Of a stretch of DNA of 45,801 nucleotides, positions 8,433 to 19,245 are shown piece by piece (position 1 is the first letter of the stretch; each line of letters begins with the position of its first letter). The stretch is from positions 1 to 45,801 of the forward strand of contig NZ_PMZU01000028.1 in assembly GCF_003170075.1 (NCBI RefSeq), given 5' to 3'. Source of the stretch: Methanoregula sp. GTDB lineage: Archaea; Halobacteriota; Methanomicrobia; Methanomicrobiales; Methanospirillaceae. The notes under the pieces were generated by a model. It saw only the letters and a list, made by a program, of their open reading frames with translations. It had not been told where the DNA came from and made no database searches. The position numbers and the translations under genes were made by a program.

Positions 8433-9932
8433 CTACTTACCTATTTTGATCCGCCGGCTCATAATACAGGGCCCGCCCCGCACTCCTCCGATGGGATTTT
8501 TGGGCTTCCCAAGCGAGTTCATGCACCGCCCCATCAGGGACGCTCCCCGGGCAAGACCGTCATCCACAAAGACGAGGTGGTCGTTTGGATCGTCAAAGAG
8601 GTTGCGCTCAGTGATCCCTTCTAAAATATATTCGGGTTTCCGTCCCGAGATTGCCGCCCGCCCGGTAAAACCGATCGATGCGTTCCGCGGGACAATGTGC
8701 TCTTCCACGGCCACATCAATAAGACGGAGCGCCATCTTCGCGCAGACCCGGTCGACCACTTCGTTGAGAACGGACAGGTTGTAGTTTTTGTGGATCTCGG
8801 CACCGATCTCAAGGAGCTTGTCAAGATCGCTACTGTTAACCCCGCAGTCGCACCCGATCATGGCGATGTGGGATTCCTTTGCAAGTTTTGCGTTGACCGG
8901 CACCCGCCCGAACCGGTTCCGGTCCGGCGGCACGATCCTGATATCGATATACTCATGGCACCGGTTGATGTAATCGTCTACGACCCTTCGGTTGCCGCCC
9001 GAAAAATATCCCCCGCTCACGCTGTTCTCGCCAAAGATATCGAGAGCGGTGCCGGTCCGTTCCTGGACAAGGCCGGTTCCCCGGACAATTGCATCGGGAA
9101 TTGCCCCGGCAAGGCCGCAGAAGTTCCCAATGGTCTTTGCAAACGGATTGGGATCATCAGGGCTGACATCGCTGGTGATCCGCCCGTCAAGCGTCGTCCC
9201 GAAATCTACGGAGACACAGGGATTCCGGAAATCGACCGGTGTCCACTTTGCCCCTTCCTTGATCCCGGCCATCGCGAGCTCTCCTTCCATCTCATTTGCA
9301 ACCATCTCGACTCCGGTCGAGCCCACCGGCGGAATCACACCGGCAACGGCACCAATAAAAACGACCTTGTCGGCAAAACTGAACGGCTGGAGTTTTGCCG
9401 ACTGGTTGGCCTTTGTCATGGGCGGCGTCATCTTCCTGGGCGGGACACCGGCGATCAGGCAGCCGTTTGCAAGAGCGATGACGAAATCCCCGATCTGATC
9501 CGGGGATTCCATCTCGGCCACCACGCCGGTGCTGCGGACAACGAAGTCGAGATCAGTCAGGATGTCAAGACGTGCCTCCTTGTGGCACTGGATCAGCGTG
9601 TCCCGCACCAGTTCGGTCACTGCCTGGCGAGAAAGTTTTGTCCCATCAAGCGTCTCGCCGAAGACCTCCTCACCGGGCTTTGGCGGCCGGATGTCCCGGC
9701 TCATGCTTACGGTCTTGTTGATCACATACGATTTGCCGGTTTCCAGACTTACCCCGGTGAGAATACACTTGGTGGTTGTGTTACCCATCTCAACAGATGC
9801 CACGATAAAATAGGGCTTGTTCTTGTATTCCGGGAACTGCATTCCCGCACCGTGCGCAATCGAGGGGGGAGGAGGACTTTCAACGATATGGGGTCGTGGC
9901 TTTACCCAGCGGCTGAAAAAACTGGCGCACAT
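8433..9932 (-). CDS. Methanogenesis marker 14 protein
   Basis: A 499-residue protein of the methanogenesis marker 14 family, present across methanogens and of unknown function. Recognisable segments are YFIVASVEMGNTTTKCI, NKTVSMSRDIRPPKPGEEVF, GVIPPVGSTGVEMVANEMEG and CVSVDFGTTLDGRI. The MGNTTTKC and VDFGTTLDG segments look like phosphate loops of the ASKHA (actin/sugar kinase/Hsp70) fold, which is inference. Start ATG 9932 (MCASFFSRWVKPRPHIVES) fits a TATA box about 30 bp upstream and no Shine-Dalgarno site, so the message is probably leaderless. The stop is TAG. It leads a two-gene operon with the 91-residue protein. Confidence 0.9.
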   Translation of the reverse strand: MCASFFSRWVKPRPHIVESPPPPSIAHGAGMQFPEYKNKPYFIVASVEMGNTTTKCILTGVSLETGKSYVINKTVSMSRDIRPPKPGEEVFGETLDGTKLSRQAVTELVRDTLIQCHKEARLDILTDLDFVVRSTGVVAEMESPDQIGDFVIALANGCLIAGVPPRKMTPPMTKANQSAKLQPFSFADKVVFIGAVAGVIPPVGSTGVEMVANEMEGELAMAGIKEGAKWTPVDFRNPCVSVDFGTTLDGRITSDVSPDDPNPFAKTIGNFCGLAGAIPDAIVRGTGLVQERTGTALDIFGENSVSGGYFSGGNRRVVDDYINRCHEYIDIRIVPPDRNRFGRVPVNAKLAKESHIAMIGCDCGVNSSDLDKLLEIGAEIHKNYNLSVLNEVVDRVCAKMALRLIDVAVEEHIVPRNASIGFTGRAAISGRKPEYILEGITERNLFDDPNDHLVFVDDGLARGASLMGRCMNSLGKPKNPIGGVRGGPCIMSRRIKIGK

Positions 9933-9956
9933 ACTCTAAACGATCCGGTTGTTACG

Positions 9957-9966
9957 GGATATAGAT
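9957..9966 (-). promoter_or_regulatory. TATA box of the marker 14 operon
   Basis: On the minus strand ATCTATATC lies about 30 nt before ATG 9932. Upstream are two GTGCAC sites (9978-9983 and 10011-10016) in the 99-bp gap to argG; they could be an operator pair or the argG terminator stem. Confidence 0.45.
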
Positions 9967-10031
9967 TTCTTTTTGTGGTGCACGAAACAGAAGAAAAAAG
10001 GGATATTGCCGTGCACACCATACGGCAGGAC

Positions 10032-11234
10032 TTATTTCCGTTGTACCTTTTTCTGTTTCATTGCATGAACCAAGCGTGCCTGTATCCCGAAGTACTGGGA
10101 GACGCCGATCGCATGGCACTGATCGATGGATGCGCTGTCAAAGGAGACAAGATCCCCGGAGTAAATTGCCTGCGGGGAACTGCGGCCAAGCACCCGGACA
10201 CTTCCCTTGTAGAGTTCGAGATCGACGTGGCCGTTTACCCGTTCCTGCGTGGTATCGATAAACGCATTGAGCGCGGCATACAGTGGTTCGTATACAAGTC
10301 CCTTGTACGCCAGTTCCGACCATTTGTCATCCACCATTCTCTTGAACGCCAATTCCTGCCGGGTGAGTACCAAGCTCTCAAGATCATGGTGGGCGGTAAG
10401 GATAACGGTCGCTGCAGGATGTTCGTAATTCTCCCGTGCTTTAAGCCCGAGGATACGATCTTCAATCATATCGTTCCTGCCGACCCCGTGCTTGCCGGCA
10501 AGGATGTTGAGTTTCTGGATCAAGGCATAACCGGAGAATTTTTTCCTGTTTAAGGCGACCGGAACGCCACGGGAAAACGTGAGAGTGATCTTCTCCGGTT
10601 TTGCCGTGGCCTTTTCCGGTGAGACGGTCCAGAGGTAGATCTCTTCTGGCGGGTGGAAGGCCGGGTCCTCGAGCCTGCCGCCTTCGATGCTCCGGCTCCA
10701 GCAGTTCTCGTCCATGCTCCAGGGCTTGCTCTTTTTGACAGGTACAGGTATGCGGTGCTCCTTTGCGTACTCGATCTCCCAGTCACGGGTCAGGTTCTGC
10801 TCCCGGATCGGTGCAACTACTTCGAGCCCGGCGGCGCGGATGATAAAATCGAACCGCAGTTGATCGTTTCCTTTTCCTGTACACCCATGGGCAATTGCGG
10901 TTGCCTTCTCTTTCTTTGCGATCTTTACTACTTCTTCCGCAATCAGGGGCCGGGCAAGAGAAGTCCCCATAGGGTAGCCCTCGTAGGAGCCGTTCGCCTT
11001 GATCGCAGGGATGATATATGCTGCAACAAATTTATCCCGTACATCGATAGTATAGTGGCGATCGGCAAGTTTCTGGCCTTTTTTTGTCGCCACATCGATC
11101 TCCTCATCCCGCTGGCCGACATTGACCGCAACAGTGACCACACGATCATAGTCATACCGTTCCTTTAAGAGGGGGATACAGACGGAGGTATCAAGACCTC
11201 CGGAATATGCAAGTACGATAGTACCTTTTCCCAT
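10032..11234 (-). CDS. argG: Argininosuccinate synthase
   Basis: Condenses citrulline and aspartate with ATP, the penultimate step of arginine synthesis. The 400-residue protein begins with the N-type ATP pyrophosphatase loop YSGGLDTSV (residues 10-18). It keeps [30 protein letters not shown] and the SIEGG/EDP segment for citrulline and aspartate. Length is normal. A GGAAG ribosome site precedes the ATG. It lies downstream of carB on the same strand with a 288-bp gap holding its own TATA box, so it is probably a separate transcript. Confidence 0.95.
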   Translation of the reverse strand: MGKGTIVLAYSGGLDTSVCIPLLKERYDYDRVVTVAVNVGQRDEEIDVATKKGQKLADRHYTIDVRDKFVAAYIIPAIKANGSYEGYPMGTSLARPLIAEEVVKIAKKEKATAIAHGCTGKGNDQLRFDFIIRAAGLEVVAPIREQNLTRDWEIEYAKEHRIPVPVKKSKPWSMDENCWSRSIEGGRLEDPAFHPPEEIYLWTVSPEKATAKPEKITLTFSRGVPVALNRKKFSGYALIQKLNILAGKHGVGRNDMIEDRILGLKARENYEHPAATVILTAHHDLESLVLTRQELAFKRMVDDKWSELAYKGLVYEPLYAALNAFIDTTQERVNGHVDLELYKGSVRVLGRSSPQAIYSGDLVSFDSASIDQCHAIGVSQYFGIQARLVHAMKQKKVQRK

Positions 11235-11278
11235 GATAGATACTTCCTGTTGTCAGATCATCTGGTTGGACGTCTCAC

Positions 11279-11290
11279 CATATATTTACA
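11279..11290 (-). promoter_or_regulatory. TATA box of argG
   Basis: Minus-strand TGTAAATATATG lies 45-56 bp before the argG start, predicting a 5' leader of about 20-25 nt that would contain the GGAAG ribosome site. Confidence 0.45.
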
Positions 11291-11522
11291 AAGGCTGTCT
11301 TCGGAAATAGAGACGATTGACGGCGCTCTCCAATACCAAAAAATCAAGAACAAAAATGAAATTTTTAGGAGGAGTGTTTCCTGAACACGGGATCTCGCGG
11401 GGTTTTACGACGGTTTTTTCGATAGTCTCCAGCAGGAATACGGTACTGTAATCATAGGAACCTTTTGGTGGAAAAGTCCTCAAACAGACGTAAAAAAGAG
11501 AGAATCGTCAAGCCCGCCGGAA
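11291..11522. other. carB-argG gap, no convincing gene
   Basis: A 65-codon minus-strand frame (11286-11483) exists, but it has no family look, no ribosome site and overlaps the argG promoter, so I do not call it. The region holds A-rich tracts and no clear structured RNA. Confidence 0.5.
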
Positions 11523-14684
<3,162 letters not shown>

Positions 14685-15749
14685 TTACGCCAGCCTCCGG
14701 AAGAGTGCGTCAAAGAAATGTGCCTCAGTATCCCGGGGTCCCCCGTGGGCTTCAGGATGGAACTGCACGGTGGTCAGACGCAGGTCCTCGTTCTCGAACC
14801 CCTCTACCGTGCCGTCATTGACATTCGTATAGGAAACCTGGCATCCTTCCGGCAGGGACCCGGCATCCACCGCAAACCCGTGATTCTGGGTAGTGATAAA
14901 AATCCGGCCGTCTTTGTACCGGACCGGCTGGTTTGCCCCCCGGTGACCGAACTTAAGTTTGTAGGTATCTCCGCCAAGCGCAAGTGCGGAGACCTGGTTA
15001 CCCATGCAGATCCCGAAAATGGGGAGATCTCCGAGGAGGTCTTGTATGCAGCGGATTGCATCCGGGGCCTGCTTGGGGTCGCCCGGGCCGTTACTCACAA
15101 AGAGGGCATCAGGCTTACAGGCCATAATCTGGTCTGATGTGACATTATACGGAAAAATATACAGGTCGCCGTTCCGTTTTGAAAGGCTTGTAAGCATGTT
15201 CTTTTTAATCCCGAGATCGATGACGGCGATCCGTTTTCCGGTACCGGGGATATGGTATGGTTTACTGCAGGAGACCTCAGGGATGGGGATGATATCACTT
15301 ATGGCCAGCGTCTTTTTTGCAAGCGCCACGGCGTATGCACCGTTATCACTTCCCACAACAAGCGCAGCCCGCATCGTACCGTGCACCCGGGCCTTGATGG
15401 TTAGCGCACGGGTATCGACACCGGTCATCCCAAGGAGGTTATTTTCTTCAAAAAAGGTCCTGATGGAAGGCTCATGTTCAGGTTTCTCGCAGATCTCTTT
15501 TGCGATACACCCGAGAGCACAAACGTGCGGGTTCTGGAAATTCTGGGGGTCGACACCATAGTTGCCAATCTGGGGAAAGGTGAACATCAGGATCTGCCCG
15601 AAATAACTCGGATCGGTAAGAGATTCCATGTAACCGGTCATCTGGGTATTAAAGACCAGTTCTCCTGCACATTCGCCTTTCACCCCGAATCCTTCACCGA
15701 CAACAAAGTCCCCGTCTTCGAATCCCAGAACCGCCTTCATGATGTCCAT
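14685..15749 (-). CDS. carA: Carbamoyl-phosphate synthase small (glutaminase) subunit
   Basis: Class I glutamine amidotransferase subunit that supplies ammonia to CarB. The 354-residue protein has the N-terminal CPSase small-chain domain (MKAVLGFEDGDFVVGEGFG) and a C-terminal triad glutaminase with nucleophile loop FGICMGNQ and the HPE triad members in VQFHPEAHGGP. Two ATGs are possible (15749, 15740). A TATA box centred about 23 bp before 15749 and the absence of a ribosome site favour a leaderless start at 15749. It is the first gene of carAB. Confidence 0.95.
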   Translation of the reverse strand: MDIMKAVLGFEDGDFVVGEGFGVKGECAGELVFNTQMTGYMESLTDPSYFGQILMFTFPQIGNYGVDPQNFQNPHVCALGCIAKEICEKPEHEPSIRTFFEENNLLGMTGVDTRALTIKARVHGTMRAALVVGSDNGAYAVALAKKTLAISDIIPIPEVSCSKPYHIPGTGKRIAVIDLGIKKNMLTSLSKRNGDLYIFPYNVTSDQIMACKPDALFVSNGPGDPKQAPDAIRCIQDLLGDLPIFGICMGNQVSALALGGDTYKLKFGHRGANQPVRYKDGRIFITTQNHGFAVDAGSLPEGCQVSYTNVNDGTVEGFENEDLRLTTVQFHPEAHGGPRDTEAHFFDALFRRLA

Positions 15750-15768
15750 ACTTTATGGGCCGGATTAG

Positions 15769-15775
15769 TTATTAA
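15769..15775 (-). promoter_or_regulatory. TATA box of carAB (leaderless message)
   Basis: Minus-strand TTAATAA is centred about 23 bp before ATG 15749, placing the transcription start on or next to the start codon. Confidence 0.55.
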
Positions 15776-15821
15776 CGCTGATGCAAAGGACAGAACGAAC
15801 CCTCTGGTCGACACTCACCTG

Positions 15822-15898
15822 CCTCCTTTGAGCACTGAAGATCCTTCCGCCATGTGCGAACGAACATACCCGACAAACAACCCCAAACCTCCTTTGAG
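15822..15898. repeat. Pair of CCTCCTTTGAG repeats upstream of carA
   Basis: The 11-mer CCTCCTTTGAG occurs at 15822-15832 and again at 15888-15898 (66-bp spacing), about 50 and 115 bp upstream of the carA TATA box. A second short repeat, GAACGAAC, accompanies each copy. These could be regulator sites for carAB; that is inference. Confidence 0.5.
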
Positions 15899-15972
15899 AT
15901 ACAGCTGCAGGTCAGGGTATGGCACAATCTCAAATCTTCACTTCTGAAATATGCTGGCCCGTATCCCCATTG

Positions 15973-15980
15973 TTATATAG
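15973..15980 (+). promoter_or_regulatory. TATA box of the glutaredoxin operon
   Basis: TTATATAG lies about 80 bp before ATG 16059, predicting a transcription start near 16003 and a leader that contains GGGAG just before the ATG. Confidence 0.45.
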
Positions 15981-16058
15981 TACAGGCCTCAATTTTCTTT
16001 CATTAAAAGGTGTTTTACAACGTCGACGCACGTGAACGGGAAAAACAAGGGAGCAGTT

Positions 16059-16298
16059 ATGCTGTACGCGCTCTCGACCTGCCAGTGGTGCCATAAGACG
16101 AAGGTACTGCTGGAGGAACTCGGTATTGCATTCGATTACGATTATGTCGATTTGCTCGAAGGAAAAGAACAGGATGCGGCACTGGACGAGATAGAACGGT
16201 GGAATCGCAGCGGATCGTTTCCTACGCTTGTGATCGATAACAAACGTGCCATCGTGGGATTCCGCGAGCAGGAAATACGGGAGGCGTTTGCAGCATGA
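16059..16298 (+). CDS. Glutaredoxin-like protein
   Basis: A 79-residue thioredoxin-fold disulfide reductase, MLYALSTCQWCHKTKVLLEEL..., with active site CQWC, the cis-proline in SFPTLVI and the GF motif after it. ATG 16059 is preferred because GGGAG lies 5 nt upstream; in-frame GTG 16032 would add nine residues. Its stop overlaps the next start (ATGA), coupling it to an FTR-rubredoxin fusion that is the likely source of electrons for its disulfide. Methanogens generally lack glutathione, so the partner thiol is unknown. Confidence 0.9.
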   Translation: MLYALSTCQWCHKTKVLLEELGIAFDYDYVDLLEGKEQDAALDEIERWNRSGSFPTLVIDNKRAIVGFREQEIREAFAA

Positions 16299-16810
16299 AT
16301 GTCCCTGAAATTACGGAAATGGCCATCGATGCTGCATACCGGACGCTTAAGGCCGATGCCGAAAAAAACGGGTACAGGCTGAACCCTGACGGCGATTTCG
16401 TAAAAAATCTTATCCGGGGCCTGTTAAAAAACGAGCAGCGGTACGGGTACCGTGCCTGCCCCTGCCGCCTTGCCTCCGGAAAAAAAGACGAGGACCTCGA
16501 TATTGTCTGTCCCTGTGATTACCGGGATACTGATATTGAAGAGTACGGCGCCTGCTACTGTGCGCTGTACGTGAACGAGGCAATCTCCACCGGAAAACAG
16601 AAAGTCGCACCCATCCCCGAACGCCGCCCGCCCCGATCTGAACGCGGGAAGACCCGTGTCGTCAAGATTGTTTCAACAACAGCCACGCCCGTTTTTCCGC
16701 TCCCGGTCTGGCGATGTAAAGTCTGCGGGTATCTCTGCGCACGTGAGCAGCCTCCGGGTATCTGCCCGATCTGCAAGGCTACGAAGGAGCGGTTCGAGCG
16801 GTTTGTCTGA
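16295..16810 (+). CDS. Ferredoxin:thioredoxin reductase catalytic subunit fused to rubredoxin
   Basis: The 171-residue protein carries the FTR catalytic-chain pattern CPC (55-57), CPC (72-74) and CYC (87-89), the cysteines that bind a [4Fe-4S] cluster next to a redox-active disulfide. After a basic, proline-rich linker (about 100-137) comes a rubredoxin-like iron site, CKVC (141, 144) and CPIC (157, 160). The FTR variable chain is absent, as in archaeal and bacterial homologues. Coupled to the glutaredoxin by a 4-bp overlap, it probably passes single electrons from ferredoxin or rubredoxin to that protein's disulfide. The direction of flow within the fusion is not known. Confidence 0.92.
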   Translation: MNVPEITEMAIDAAYRTLKADAEKNGYRLNPDGDFVKNLIRGLLKNEQRYGYRACPCRLASGKKDEDLDIVCPCDYRDTDIEEYGACYCALYVNEAISTGKQKVAPIPERRPPRSERGKTRVVKIVSTTATPVFPLPVWRCKVCGYLCAREQPPGICPICKATKERFERFV

Positions 16811-16822
16811 ACTTTTTTTAGA
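16811..16822 (+). terminator. T-tract terminator of the glutaredoxin-FTR operon
   Basis: ACTTTTTTTAG directly follows the stop codon; a second T7 run follows about 35 nt later. Confidence 0.5.
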
Positions 16823-17227
16823 ATATATGCCTCAGGGAAGAGTTCTTTTTTTCTTGAGAGGGAGATGAGGGGATCTGAAACTTCCAACGTCCCAGAACAA
16901 TTAACCATCAATTGCGATCCCTCCCCCTCCTCGCTAACGCTCGGAGTCGCTCGGGCGCCTCGTCGGGCCCTCGCTGGGAGAGTGCAGTTTATTCCTCCCT
17001 GATCCGCCGCGGGGGCGCCCCTTCGGGGACGGCGGGAGTCATCGCACCTGTCCATCGCTCCGTTGAGCGCTCTTTTCTCTCGCAGAGCAGCTCCCGCAGG
17101 CTCTGTCAGGTCTTTGGGCTGGTAGTGACTTCTCTTCGAAGTATCAGATTCCGGGAACTGCCGATAACCGGCCCGAACCTTCTTCTCACCCCATGTACCA
17201 CATAGGAACAACCAACCCCCGGGTGAA
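16823..17227. other. GC-rich gene-free stretch
   Basis: About 400 bp without a credible gene. It contains short inverted and direct GC repeats (CTCGCTAACGCTCGGAG, CCGCGGGGGCGCCCC, CCCCTTCGGGG) of the low-complexity type. The segment CCTGATCCGCCGCGGGGGCG (from 16998) recurs almost exactly near 37535. The long minus-strand frame across this region (16555-17658) is antisense and not believable. Confidence 0.55.
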
Positions 17228-17238
17228 GGTGACAGGTT

Positions 17239-17544
17239 ACGTCGAATACTCTTGAAATCCTGATCGAAAAGCTCTTGGATGATAATGAGGGGACGCGGTG
17301 GAATGGGGCGGAAGCGCTGGGACGGCTGGGAGATCCCCGGGCCGTGGAGTCGTTGATTGATACCCTGTGGGATGACGATGCACGGGTGCGGACAAAAGCT
17401 GCCTGGGCATTGGGCATGCTCGGGGATCCCCGGGCACTGGTTCCCCTGCAGAGACTCTACCGGATCGAGCGGGAGGATGCGAGGGAGACCATCCAGGAAG
17501 CAATGGAGATGATCAAACAGGCGATGGCCGGCAGTCTTAAATGA
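17239..17544 (+). CDS. Small HEAT-repeat (PBS-lyase type) protein with non-standard start
   Basis: About 100 residues made of HEAT-like helical repeats (EALGRLGDPRAVESLIDTLW, WALGMLGDPRALVPLQRLY), a protein-binding scaffold of unknown partner. The first repeat helix (SNTLEILIEKLLDDNEG) lies upstream of the only standard in-frame start, TTG 17275, and would be cut if translation began there. GGTGA (17228-17232) sits exactly 6 nt before ACG 17239, which would encode ACG-SNTLEIL. I therefore place the start there, as a mutated ATG or a genuine ACG start. It resembles the HEAT protein at 26829. Confidence 0.7.
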   Translation, partial: TSNTLEILIEKLLDDNEGTRWNGAEALGRLGDPRAVESLIDTLWDDDARVRTKAAWALGMLGDPRALVPLQRLYRIEREDARETIQEAMEMIKQAMAGSLK

Positions 17545-17570
17545 ACGTGCGTGCATAGGGACCCATCCTT

Positions 17571-17770
17571 GGGGCGGCGGCACTGCCCGCTCATGGGGGT
17601 ATGGGGCGACAGCCCCCATCATCATAACCGGGCCGGACAACCGCCCAAACCCGGACAAGGGGGGAGGGGGGTGATCCCCCTACCCCCCCTCTTCTTTTTT
17701 TCTAAGAGGGGGTCACCCCCCACCCATGTGCCGGCCAGACAGGGGGTACCCCCTCCCCCATACACCCCCA
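17571..17770. repeat. Dispersed G-run/C-run intergenic repeat, copy A
   Basis: Contains GGGGGTATGGGGCGACAG followed by CCCCCAT (from 17595), then CCCCCCTCTTCTTTTTT followed by a G-run and CACCCC (about 17683-17725), and the 12-bp palindrome GGGGGTACCCCC (17742-17753). Each element recurs in other gaps of the window: the first inverted at 45753-45780, the second and third at 37579-37630. It fills the gap between the HEAT gene and the next promoter. Confidence 0.7.
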
Positions 17771-17822
17771 TTTTCCCGGAACCCGGCAACTGGCCGGGCC
17801 GAACAACGCTGCACAATTCCAA

Positions 17823-17833
17823 TACTAAAAATA
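17823..17833 (+). promoter_or_regulatory. TATA-like box of the Cys-rich protein gene
   Basis: TACTAAAAATA is centred about 29 bp before ATG 17857; no ribosome site precedes the ATG, so the message is probably leaderless. Confidence 0.4.
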
Positions 17834-17856
17834 CCGTTCGCGCCAACCTATCGTAC

Positions 17857-18195
17857 ATGAGTGACCCCATCCTTGTCGAAATCGTCGGCCTTGAATATTC
17901 AGAGTGTTCCCCGTTTCCCTGCGATGCAAACCGTACCTGCGGGCTTTCCGAGTGCCACCCCTCGGGCAAACTGACAAAAGCATTCGAAGCGCTCAAGACA
18001 GTCCTTAAAGAGACTTATGGCGACCGGGTTGAACTGAAACTCACCCTTATTGACGACGAAGTACCGGCACACATCCGGGCAATCCTTGAAAAGGACTACC
18101 CTCCCATCCCGATGGTTCTCGTGAACGGCAAGCTCACCCGGATCGGCAGGATCGCGCTCGACAGGATAAAAAACGAGATTGAGCCGTATCTCTGA
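17857..18195 (+). CDS. Cysteine-rich thioredoxin-fold-like protein
   Basis: A 112-residue protein of unknown function. It starts with a beta strand (ILVEIVGLEYSEC), then a cluster of cysteines at positions 17, 22, 28 and 33 (CSPFPC, CGLSEC), a helix (KAFEALKTVLKETYG), a strand (VELKLTLID), and a PPIPMVLVNGKLTRIGRI segment. That last part resembles the cis-proline strand and final helix of thioredoxin-like folds. ATG 17857 is chosen because the upstream in-frame extension is repeat sequence and a TATA-like box fits a leaderless start. Together with the nearby glutaredoxin and FTR genes it suggests a thiol or metal role; this is inference. Confidence 0.8.
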   Translation: MSDPILVEIVGLEYSECSPFPCDANRTCGLSECHPSGKLTKAFEALKTVLKETYGDRVELKLTLIDDEVPAHIRAILEKDYPPIPMVLVNGKLTRIGRIALDRIKNEIEPYL

Positions 18196-18204
18196 TTCTC
18201 TTTT

Positions 18205-18786
18205 TTAACTGACACGGCTCAATGTGCCGGTAGCCAGATCATAATACAACCCGTGAACCTGCACCTTCTGCTCATCCACCGCCTTTTTTAGAAGAGGATA
18301 GGTATGCAGGTGCTCGATCTGGAGCCGGACATTTTCCTGCTCGATGAGCCGGTAGCGCTCGTCCTGTTCCTGCACGGTCTTTGGCGGGGCAATGGTTTTA
18401 TCCACCCGTGTTTTTGCATCGCGGGCATTGTTTAACCAGAGCGGGATATACGCATCCGTGTTCTCGTGGTCCAGTGCCCGGATCGCCCCGCAGTTTGAAT
18501 GCCCGCAGATCACCACATCGTTCACGTGGAGGTGGGAGATCGCATATTCAAGCACGGTTGCAAAGTTCCAGTCATGGATCGGCACGATATTGCCGATATT
18601 GCGCTGGATAAAGAGCTCCCCGGCTTTCGCCTGCGTAATATGGCCGGTCTGCAGCCGCGAATCCGAGCACCCGATCCAGAGTACCGTCGGGTGTTGCGCG
18701 TTAGCCAGTTCGCGGTAGTGGTCGATATTCGGTATAAAGTCAGATTCACGGAACTTGTAATTCCCCAAAAGCAGGTTGTCAATCAT
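18205..18786 (-). CDS. Beta-class carbonic anhydrase
   Basis: Interconverts CO2 and bicarbonate with a zinc ion. The 193-residue protein has the beta-class zinc ligands C40, H96 and C99 (CSDSR and CGHSNCG) and the catalytic Asp-Arg pair D42/R44. ATG 18786 is preferred over TTG 18801 because GGGGAG lies 6-8 nt upstream. Bicarbonate is a direct substrate of CarAB and of autotrophic carbon fixation in methanogens. It converges with the Cys-rich gene, with only 9 bp between the two stops. Confidence 0.93.
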   Translation of the reverse strand: MIDNLLLGNYKFRESDFIPNIDHYRELANAQHPTVLWIGCSDSRLQTGHITQAKAGELFIQRNIGNIVPIHDWNFATVLEYAISHLHVNDVVICGHSNCGAIRALDHENTDAYIPLWLNNARDAKTRVDKTIAPPKTVQEQDERYRLIEQENVRLQIEHLHTYPLLKKAVDEQKVQVHGLYYDLATGTLSRVS

Positions 18787-19041
18787 ACATATGCTCCCCA
18801 AAGTAAAACTGCACGCACCGCAGTATTCATTGTATTTTTTACTCGTTTTGGAAGTGCCTTAAATATTGTTATTTACCTAAATGCAGGATCAGCGGCTGAA
18901 TTTTGTTTTTTTTTTAGAATTTCGACCAGTAATATCGTTTTTTTGTAATACTACCGGCACCAGTCCGACCATGCCTGGTACCTGCGGACAATTCTCTGCG
19001 AGTGAGGAAGGATCTATTCGTATCTCGGCGACCTGACAAGA
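18787..19041. other. Carbonic anhydrase promoter region and gene-free sequence
   Basis: On the minus strand GTAAAAAATACAATG (about 18832-18846) is a likely TATA region for carbonic anhydrase. The rest has T-runs and no believable gene; a 136-codon minus-strand frame (18889-19299) is antisense to the hydrolase promoter and lacks any family look. Confidence 0.45.
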
Positions 19042-19170
19042 ATGCTCGCTGATGTCGCGTTCGCCCTTGGAGTCAGCCAGTTTGCGGTACTGCGCGAGGA
19101 GATGATCCGTGAGAACGAGAGCCTCACCGGGCTGCCTGCCCTCATGCGAACGGCCGGTGAAAAACAATAA
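19042..19170 (+). pseudogene. Possible gene remnant, 42-codon ORF
   Basis: The frame reads MLADVAFALGVSQFAVLREE and continues to GLPALMRTAGEKQ, with an amphipathic, protein-like composition. It is open for several codons upstream (YSYLGDLTR) before meeting a TGA. There is no ribosome site or promoter just ahead. It looks like the C-terminal end of a lost gene, but I cannot name the family; it may also be chance. Confidence 0.3.
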
Positions 19171-19209
19171 ACAATTACCTGCCACGTGTCCCTCTTTCCT
19201 GTACCGGGA

Positions 19210-19220
19210 ATACTTTATAC
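19210..19220 (+). promoter_or_regulatory. TATA box of the alpha/beta hydrolase gene
   Basis: ACTTTATAC is centred about 31 bp before ATG 19246, consistent with a leaderless or near-leaderless message. Confidence 0.45.
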
Positions 19221-19245
19221 TGGAAAGCGGTAACCGGATACCTGT

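Noticed and set aside
8697-10553. 618-codon plus-strand open frame
   Set aside because: It is antisense to the marker 14 and argG genes, has no recognisable domain, and arises from the GC bias of the real genes.
16555-17658. 367-codon minus-strand open frame
   Set aside because: It crosses the FTR fusion, a low-complexity gap and the HEAT gene in antisense, with no family look or ribosome site.
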